Assembly (NCBI GenBank): GCA_018292915.2
Contig: JACVVK020000039.1
Location: 957,501-1,021,500 of the forward strand
Source: Batillaria attramentaria
Lineage: Eukaryota > Mollusca > Gastropoda > Batillariidae
DNA length: 64,000 nucleotides
Direction of reading: 5' to 3'
This document shows, piece after piece, positions 58,301 through 64,000 of the stretch. The translations under genes and the position numbers were made by a program. Position 1 is the stretch's first letter, and each line of letters starts with the position of its first letter. The notes under the pieces are model-generated. The model was not told where the DNA came from and made no database searches. It saw only the letters and a list, made by a program, of their open reading frames with translations.

Positions 58301-59870
58301 CGCTACTTCCCTGTATCCATAGCCGCTCGGAGGAGTTGAGATGCGTGTAGCAGCACGAGATGCAGCATCTGCCCCACATGGGCCCGCAACAGCAGCACAG
58401 ACTACACAGGCACTTGACGAAGAGACAGAGCGGGACGAGCAAGAGCACGAGCAGCAAGACGGGCAGGAAGAGGACGAGAGAGACCAGCAGCACCACGCAC
58501 GTGCCCAGGACAGACAGGCAAGGCCAGCGCTCTCTACCGATTCGGCGCAGTCGCCGGTACGGAGCCACCGGGAAACCCAGCTTCACCTGCAAGTCCTGGT
58601 GGTCGCGGTCACGTTCCGAGGAATGTACGTCATGGATGGCTGGCAGCTCCGTGTAGTCGGGCAGGTCCACGCACACCTCTGACTGGACGTCCGAGGACGT
58701 GGAGGAGCGGCTGGGAACCTTGGACAACGAGAAGAAGGAAGACTGCTGATTCAGCTCCGGCAGCAGCTGGGTCTGCAGCGGGCTTTGTCTTGACGAAGGC
58801 AGCAAGGCGGAGGGCAGGTGCTTAGACAAAGGCAGCATCGTTTTATTGCTTACCTCTGGGGACATCGACGTCTTCTTCAACAGATGATGATTGCTCTGCT
58901 CTTTGTTCCCTCCCCCTGGTTTGAGATCTTTGGTAGGGGAGGCTTGCCTGGAAGTCCTGCTCCCGTCCTTGACGGAGTGTTTGTCTAATGACTCCCCGTA
59001 CTCGTTCACGTCATGGACCGTGTGACCGCGAGACAGTTTTCTCTTGCCCCTGGGTGGGGTTTTGTGAGGAGAAGAAGAGTTCGCGTCTCTGGAGCGAGCG
59101 GCGTGTGAATGGCTGCTGCTCCCCGCGTCCCAGTCGGTGGACAAGGATTTCTTCAATCTGCCGGGACTGCGGCTGCTGTGTTGGGCGCTGTTCTGAAGAT
59201 CGGACGGTCTGGTGGTCTTGCTCTTAACGTTCCCACTGGACGTTTTGCTTTTGCTTTCGCCTGCGCCCTCGCTGGCTGCCTGCCCTTTGGGCGCTTTAGA
59301 GTCTTGAGACGCGGCTCGATCACCGTGTGACGCCTTGGGCGTTCGTTTGTGACCGGCCCCCTCCGACTGACTCCTGGTTTGTGGGGTCTCCTTGCGTGGC
59401 TGTGACCTGTCACCTGTGACCTTGTCCCTGCGCGAGCTGGTCCTGGAATCACGAGCGTCTGATGAAGCAGCATGCTGGGAATGTTGCGTGCGACTAGCGG
59501 CCAGCACGGCATCCTTGAGACTGAAGGGTGAACCATTCTCTCCCCCACCCCCTCCCCCAAACGCTGCTAACGGAGAGGTAGGGGTCACCTTGCCCTCAGT
59601 CTGGCGGTCAGCTCCCCGTGTAGTCGCCCCTCGCTGGGAGGGCGAGTCCTGCTGCTGGTGGTGGTGCTGTCCGTGATGGTGGTGGTGGTGGTGTTGACGG
59701 TGGTGATGGCTCTTTGTGGCACTGTCGGCTCCTCCTCCGGAACTGGGACCCCCTCCCCCACCACCAGCGCCCCCACCGCCGCCAGCTCTGCCGCTACTGC
59801 CACCTCGGCTGCCGGAACCGGAAACTCTCGAGCTTGCACTGCCGCTGTCATGGCCGCCGCTTCTTTCCAT
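47717..59870 (-). CDS. WS/DGAT-like acyltransferase with long disordered N-terminus, eight exons
   Basis: Minus-strand exons: 58032-59870, 57151-57615, 56253-56572, 54644-54863, 54109-54228, 52052-52258, 49669-49848, 47717-47899; phases agree, about 1,177 aa. Residues 1-430 are Ser/Gly/His-rich and probably disordered. Residues about 449-486 are strongly hydrophobic (membrane anchor), followed by a Cys-rich stretch that could be acylated. From about 540 the sequence follows the wax ester synthase / diacylglycerol acyltransferase (WSD1-like) family: DDNFFINNHVFNMPG, LDHPLWEIQV, the active-site region RVHLAMADGASM (H652, D657), then MVANLAGPES and VRMAVISDRAV. The family motif HHxxxDG reads HLxxxDG here. 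A coiled-coil-like segment (exons 5-6) and a Ser-rich tail follow. Likely product: a membrane-bound O-acyltransferase or a catalytically altered relative. A minus-strand AATAAA lies at 47340-47345. Confidence 0.87.
47973..47998. repeat. Poly(G) tract
   Basis: A run of 26 G followed by further G-rich sequence to about 48030. Confidence 0.9.
48940..49015 (-). mobile_element. Probable LINE 3' end with pentanucleotide tail
   Basis: On the minus strand the order is CAGAATTGCCTCCTCTTGAG, GACAATAAAGAATTATTGA, then TTGAA repeats. An AATAAA followed by a short tandem tail is typical of L2/CR1-type LINE ends. Only the tail region is present. Confidence 0.4.
49086..49168. repeat. (AC)n microsatellite
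   Basis: Uninterrupted AC tract of about 83 bases in acyltransferase intron 7. Confidence 0.95.
50178..50380 (+). repeat. Dispersed 200-bp repeat, copy 1
   Basis: Matches 60349-60550 in inverted orientation: shared blocks include CATGTCGTGA, GCATGTTCAGGTTGT, GCAAAACAAGA, CAGTAGAGTGATCAACCAAC and CTTGGCAACG. The copies differ at many single bases and by small gaps. Lies in acyltransferase intron 6. Class unknown. Confidence 0.75.
50351..50364 (+). promoter_or_regulatory. RFX X-box match within the dispersed repeat
   Basis: GTTGTCTTGGCAAC fits the X-box consensus RYYNYYNNRRNRAC at every position. The matching site in copy 2 is also a full match. Binding is inferred only. Confidence 0.3.
50508..50560. 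repeat. (CA)n microsatellite
   Basis: CA tract of about 52 bases in acyltransferase intron 6. Confidence 0.9.
50834..51230 (+). mobile_element. SINE family C, long copy with tRNA-like head
   Basis: Head: A-box-like TGTAGTGGTTAGCAC and B-box GGGTTCGAATCCC (50853-50900). A long body follows with GGATTTTTCCTACCTAGGTC and a 3' end of ATC/CATCAT repeats. A diverged relative lies at 13820-13985 on the minus strand. Confidence 0.75.
51857..52034 (+). mobile_element. SINE family A copy beside the exon 6 splice donor
   Basis: Full head (A-box GTGGCCGAATGG, B-box GAGTTCGAATCCC), body and CCCACCCCGCCCC tail, flanked by the 7-bp duplication TCTCTAG at 51850-51856 and 52035-52041. Its right duplication ends 9 bases from the acyltransferase exon 6 donor (GT at 52051-52050, minus), antisense to the gene. 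Confidence 0.9.
52259..54108. other. Acyltransferase intron 5
   Basis: Contains an antisense tRNA-headed SINE remnant near 52690-52765 (minus-strand A-box TCTAGTGGTTTAAGC, B-box GGTTCGACTCCC) and a G-run at 53117-53127. The rest looks unique; no exon seen. Confidence 0.5.
52690..52765 (-). mobile_element. tRNA-like SINE head, family unassigned
   Basis: On the minus strand it has A- and B-box sequences at tRNA spacing, but the cloverleaf is poor and no known body of families A-C follows. Confidence 0.5.
54530..54604. repeat. (AC)n microsatellite
   Basis: AC tract of about 75 bases in acyltransferase intron 4, 40 bases from the exon 4 donor. Confidence 0.95.
55053..55228 (-). mobile_element. 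SINE family A copy, antisense
   Basis: Reverse-oriented full-length copy in acyltransferase intron 3, so in the gene's own orientation. GTGTTCAGT flanks it at 55044-55052 and 55229-55237. B-box is slightly changed (GTTCAATCCGC). Confidence 0.88.
55791..56087 (-). mobile_element. SINE family B copy
   Basis: On the minus strand: CGGGGGTTCTCTCCGGGTAC, CCGGCTTCCTCCCCATCTGC, TTTGGAAATGTTCAGCCCAC, then the shared body and a 3' end with TTA repeats. It lacks the tRNA-like head. It shows the uninterrupted sequence into which the 28-bp array of the 34572 copy was inserted. Followed by ACAA repeats (56090-56128). Confidence 0.8.
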
Positions 59871-59888
59871 TGGGCGCCGGCTCCCATC

Positions 59889-59908
59889 ACCGGAAGTGCG
59901 TCACGTCA
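59889..59908 (-). promoter_or_regulatory. ETS and CRE-like sites upstream of the acyltransferase start
   Basis: On the minus strand TGACGTGACGCA is followed by CACTTCCGGT, 19 bases before the ATG. The same CACTTCCGGT occurs before the nested ORF at 7516. These are typical of CpG-type promoters; the true start site is unknown. Confidence 0.4.
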
Positions 59909-60061
59909 TACCTGAAACGTCGACAGTAAACGTCTCATGTTAGCGGGTTCTTTCTCATCTTCTTTGCATCTCTATCTGCCTGCCGGCCTGTCTGTCTGTC
60001 TGCCTCTCTCTTTCCTCCCCCCCCCCCCCCCCACACACACACACTCTGTGCATGCGTGCGT

Positions 60062-60163
<102 letters not shown>

Positions 60164-60348
60164 GAGCTAAAAAAAAAAAAGAAGAAGAAAAGAAACCCAG
60201 CTACAGTCGATACTCTCCACTATCTAAAACAATACAGCTAAAGAGGAACGTGTTTGGGGGTATCATCATATTTGCCTGCACACTATCACGTGTTATAGTC
60301 TGAAAAGAATGAAGAAAGAAAGAAAGAAAAAAAAAAAAAAAAAAAAGA

Positions 60349-60550
60349 CTTCATAGCAACGTTGCCAAGACGACAGCGCCGATTTTCGTTTTCTGAGGTT
60401 GGTTGATCACTCTACTGTCGGCGCTGGAGAGTATTTACGGAAGCATCAATGTCTTGTTTTGCTGTTTACAACCTGAACATGCGGTGACCGAATGTAGCAA
60501 GCTATTTCCTTCACATCACGACATGCCATTCGCTAATTTTATCTTTCAGG
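60349..60550 (-). repeat. Dispersed 200-bp repeat, copy 2
   Basis: Inverted counterpart of 50178-50380. Lies about 480 bp upstream of the acyltransferase start codon. Confidence 0.75.
60361..60374 (-). promoter_or_regulatory. RFX X-box match upstream of the acyltransferase gene
   Basis: GTCGTCTTGGCAAC on the minus strand fits RYYNYYNNRRNRAC. It lies 491 bases upstream of the start codon, within the dispersed repeat. Confidence 0.3.
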
Positions 60551-63064
60551 TCGACAGTAGACTTGGCACAGAAACAGCATAAAGAGAGAGAGAGAGAGAG
60601 AACGACAGACAGACAGACGGACAGAGACAGAGAGAGCTCTGCCAAGGTATTGTTATGTCTGTCGTGAACTTCGCTGGAAACTTTGAACAGGACATAACAT
60701 CCCATTCTGATTACAGTCGTAAAGACTGATTACATTCCAGGAAAATGTCCAACTCTTTGAGAAAAACAAGCTATGTTTGGTAATGGACAGAGCCTGGTAA
60801 CGGCATGCGATGTGATACGGTATTTTCAAACAGCAAGCATTGTCGTTGTCTCCACTAAATATAGTTATGGTCGTAAGCCCACACGGCCTATATATTTTTT
60901 TTTTTTTTTTACAGTACTTTACAAAAAAACGAAACAAAACATCAACAACAAGAGTACCCTCTAACACCGCCCCCCACCTCCCACCCCCGCCACCCCCCCC
61001 CCCCACCCCCAAAAAAAGAAGAAGGAAAGATCAAAAAAAAAAAAGAAGAAGCCCAAAACAACAACAAAACAAATAAACAGAAAACCAAAAACCGACCAAC
61101 CAAACAAATAACCACACTAATCCGGTACTTATTCTGTCGGAGGTAATGGTGCTGTTGTCCTTTGTCTGGCTGCTTTTTGTTTCTTTGTGGTTGTCGTTGT
61201 TGTTGTTGTTTTTGTTATTGTGAGTTGATAGTTTATTTGTTTGGTTTCTTTCTTGTTTTGGTTGGAGGGGGGGGGGCGGTGTGTGTGTGTGTGTAAGGGG
61301 GGGGGGGGGGGTAGGTTTGCTAAAATCTGGTGCACTCAAAAGCATGTTTGAACTTCTGTCGTATATTTAGTAGGGCCATAGTTTGTTGACGTGTACATTA
61401 TTACGCTGTATATTGGTCAGACTCTGATACACTATGCTGCGTAGTGTAGCTGTGTAACGTACAACCAAGCTCCACCCTCCAACAATCACGATCTGAGTTT
61501 ACTGCTTCATTTCGCGACATAAACCTCGCACTGAAACGTCACAATGCTCAGTCTGCAGTTCAGCCCGGAACATCACGTGTCCCCTGGTGTGCAGCAAGGG
61601 TAAAGGATAACACACAGGCCACAGGTATTTGCAGAGTGTCACTATTAAAAGATTGTATTAGATTAGAGAGGTAGAGTTTGCGATTGGTATGACACTTTGA
61701 AATACAACTGAATTGTTTTTGAATATTGACAATCTACGAGTGCCTGTGACGCAGGCTACCTCAGGTTTGAGATGGAGTTTTCGGGCTGAAGCACGAGCTG
61801 ATTATGCATTGTAACGATTAAGGACAGTGCTGATGATGTGGCAGCACAAAGAAAGCAACTGCCAAAAAAAAAAAAAAAAGTTCTGTCGTGTGGTCGTAAA
61901 ACAGAAGTGATTGTGGAATTGACGCCAGCACCAGCACTCCACAACATCTCTCTGATGGCGTTGTGCCACATGGAACACGGGGGCCAGCCAATACTGCGTG
62001 TGTTTTTCCTGCCGCTACTTCAGTTCAAAAGTTTTCACGGTGGTTGCTGTTGGCTAAAGCCATGTATTTGAAATCTGATGACGGTGTTTTTGCCCTGATG
62101 AAGGATAATGCACCGAAACTGGACTCGTCTTCTCACTTGGTGCAATGGATTCAGGGTTTTGGCGGTGACCTAGTTGTGTGCCCAACATGCGACGCCACTT
62201 TCCTGTGGAGCTCTCGTATTGTTTGGGTGTCACAGCTGTGCCACGTTCAGGTATGGCCGTTGGTGTGCTGTAAGTCAAGTTGGTTTATTCCTGACCCCGA
62301 TAGGGATACATGAATCAGATGAATTACATACATAACATCAACTCACTTGACACACACACGAACTAGGTATCACACGAACATAGAACTGAAAGGTAACAAA
62401 CTGCATGCAACATATCAAGAAATTAAATAAAGAGAACTGCATGTTACAACAACCAAAGCAAACGAACAAACAAACCTTGAATTCAAATAAAGAGAACTAC
62501 ATGTAGAGATCGCCAAGACAGAAACAGCTGTCCACACTGGCCACCACAGAACCTGAACTCCTTTTCAGGGCAGCGAAACCACATTTCTTTTGCACCATGG
62601 AGCTTTGAGGGACATGCTGTTTATTATTATTATTATTATAACCATTCTTCTTCTTCTTCTTGTTATTATAATTATTATCTGAGCCAACAGAAGGGTAAAC
62701 AAAGACGCGGCAAGGACAAGTACTAAGCGACAAAACCAACTGTTCACTCGTAGAACTTCAATGTTCCTCCGTTCGCGCAAAGCGTAAACAGCATTGTACC
62801 GCATTAAGAGCTGTACAGATCATTAAGATAACGTATTTCTAGCGTACACTCACAAACGATCTGTTCCCCGGTATCCCCGGAAAAGGCGCGATTAAATGTA
62901 GCACCAGGGGAAATAAACAACCTCCGCCGTCTTGGGTACCCCCCGCGTGGTAGCGATGCTGGAGGCAGAAATACACACGCACGAGACAAAAACTCTAAAG
63001 CAACACCGTGAGCCGAGAAAATGTGCAGTGGTTCTGAGTGTCTCTCATCGATTGCAAGTCGACG
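60551..63064. other. Intergenic stretch, no gene recognised
   Basis: Includes AG repeats (60583-60601), a T-run (60896-60911), C-runs (60992-61006), CAA-rich and GTT-rich low-complexity blocks to 61225, and G-runs near 61266-61311. Open frames near 61838-62313 have no recognised domain. Confidence 0.45.
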
Positions 63065-63400
63065 CAACACTTCCAGACATCAGTGTATACCTAGCTCTGT
63101 GCCGTCTATCTAGCTCTATAGCTCTCCTATATCATGCCTGCCCTCGCTCCTAAATACTTTCAGACTTCAAGTGTACACAGAGCTCTATGCCATGCCTTTA
63201 GCTCTATATTATGTCCTCGCCTCTTTGTAACACATCCAGAAATCAGTGTATATCTAGCTCTATATGCCATTCCTATAGCTTTGTATTATGCCCTCGCTCC
63301 TCAGTAACACTTCCAGGCACCAGTGTATAAATCATAATATAGCTCTACGTCTTACATATAGCTCTATGCCATACGTACACCTCTGTGCCATGCTTGCGCT
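63065..63400. repeat. Diverged tandem repeat of about 80 bp, 4 copies
   Basis: CACTTCCAGACATCAG-like starts occur near 63068, 63155, 63231 and 63308, each followed by TAGCTCTAT-GCCAT blocks and CCTCGCTCC. Copies vary in length (87, 76, 77). Confidence 0.6.
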
Positions 63401-63416
63401 CGCTGCTTAGCGCAGA

Positions 63417-63590
63417 GGGGAGCCGGGGTGGCCGAATGGTAGAGCGTTGGACTTTCAATGCTCGGGTCGTGAGTTCGAATCCCAGCTGGCGACAAAAATT
63501 TGTGCTGGCCTTTTTCTCGTTGCAACGTCTTTGATATCACCCATACGTGGTGGAAAAGGACGTTAAACTCCCAAACACCCACCCACCTAA
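63417..63590 (+). mobile_element. SINE family A copy
   Basis: Head with A-box GTGGCCGAATGG and B-box GAGTTCGAATCCC, body ending GTGGAAAAGGACGTTAAAC and a CCCACC tail. No convincing target duplication was found. Confidence 0.85.
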
Positions 63591-63954
63591 CTTAGATCCG
63601 AGCCGGCGCGGTATTTCCGATGTACCGATAGAAAATAAGCATCCATAACTAAAGCCATGCTATCGACATCTACAAAAAGGACGTGACCGCAATGGATTTG
63701 ATAGGACACATAGGTTCTTTTTCCTGATGACGGTACAGCACGCTTGTGACGGCTATACCCTCTCGCGCTTTGCTGATGCAGATCAATACAATCTGCACGG
63801 AAATAAACTTAGCTGTTTAGTGGAAGTGTGTCGAGTAATTTTTTTTTCTGGAAAATACAACACAAGAAACTGCCTAGCGTTTGTCACGAAGGAAAACGCC
63901 CCTTTTCGACCGAACACAGAAAGTGCTAGTCGCCTGTTTGACACACCCACGAGG

Positions 63955-64000
63955 GTGGGTGGGTGTTTGGGGGTTTAACGTCCTTTTCCACGACACACCC
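63955..64000 (-). mobile_element. SINE family A copy cut by the window edge
   Basis: The reverse complement of the family A 3' end (GGTGGGTGGGTGTTTGGG then TTTAACGTCCTTTTCCAC) begins at about 63955 and runs off the window. Confidence 0.75.

Noticed and set aside
61838..62313. Overlapping frames of 77 and 116 aa
   Set aside because: No domain, no homology recognised and no promoter or splice context.

Overview
The window is animal nuclear DNA: intron-rich genes with GT-AG junctions, long TG/CA microsatellites, tRNA-headed SINEs, an RTE-type LINE and LTR retrotransposons. Gene content and repeat style suggest a lophotrochozoan, probably a gastropod mollusc; that placement is inference. No bacterial operon, CRISPR array or rRNA is present.

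Four host genes could be assembled by joining reading frames across splice sites. (1) 5781-8916, minus: three-exon NDUFB2, a small complex I subunit (94 aa). (2) 9638-28309, plus: a six-exon, about 1,021-aa protein with a vWA domain, a DUF4537-like module and a charged coiled-coil C-terminus. It lies head-to-head with NDUFB2, so a shared promoter is likely. (3) 33353-40487, plus: a seven-exon, 335-aa protein with RWD-like domains and a RING-H2 finger, a probable E3 ubiquitin ligase. (4) 47717-59870, minus: an eight-exon, about 1,177-aa protein joining a disordered Ser/Gly/His-rich N-terminus and a membrane segment to a wax-ester-synthase/DGAT-like acyltransferase whose HHxxxDG motif has lost its second His.

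Mobile DNA fills the rest. 1520-4861 is a full-length RTE LINE with 12-bp target duplications, broken near its N-terminus by a 37-bp element fragment with its own 14-bp duplication. Intron 2 of gene 2 holds a solo LTR (15517-15830, minus) and an apparently intact Ty3/gypsy element (16229-22041) with identical 285-bp LTRs, a tRNA-Leu-type primer site and a textbook -1 frameshift signal between gag and pol. At least three tRNA-headed SINE families, three fold-back elements, three exact minisatellites and several old tandem duplications sit in introns and intergenic DNA.

The genes do not form an obvious pathway. The points most worth follow-up are the gag-pol frameshift signal, the altered acyltransferase motif, the nested insertion in the LINE, a probable GC-AG intron beside a 970-bp TG array, two adjacent 34-bp arrays carrying inverted repeats, and a dispersed repeat carrying an RFX X-box match in both copies.
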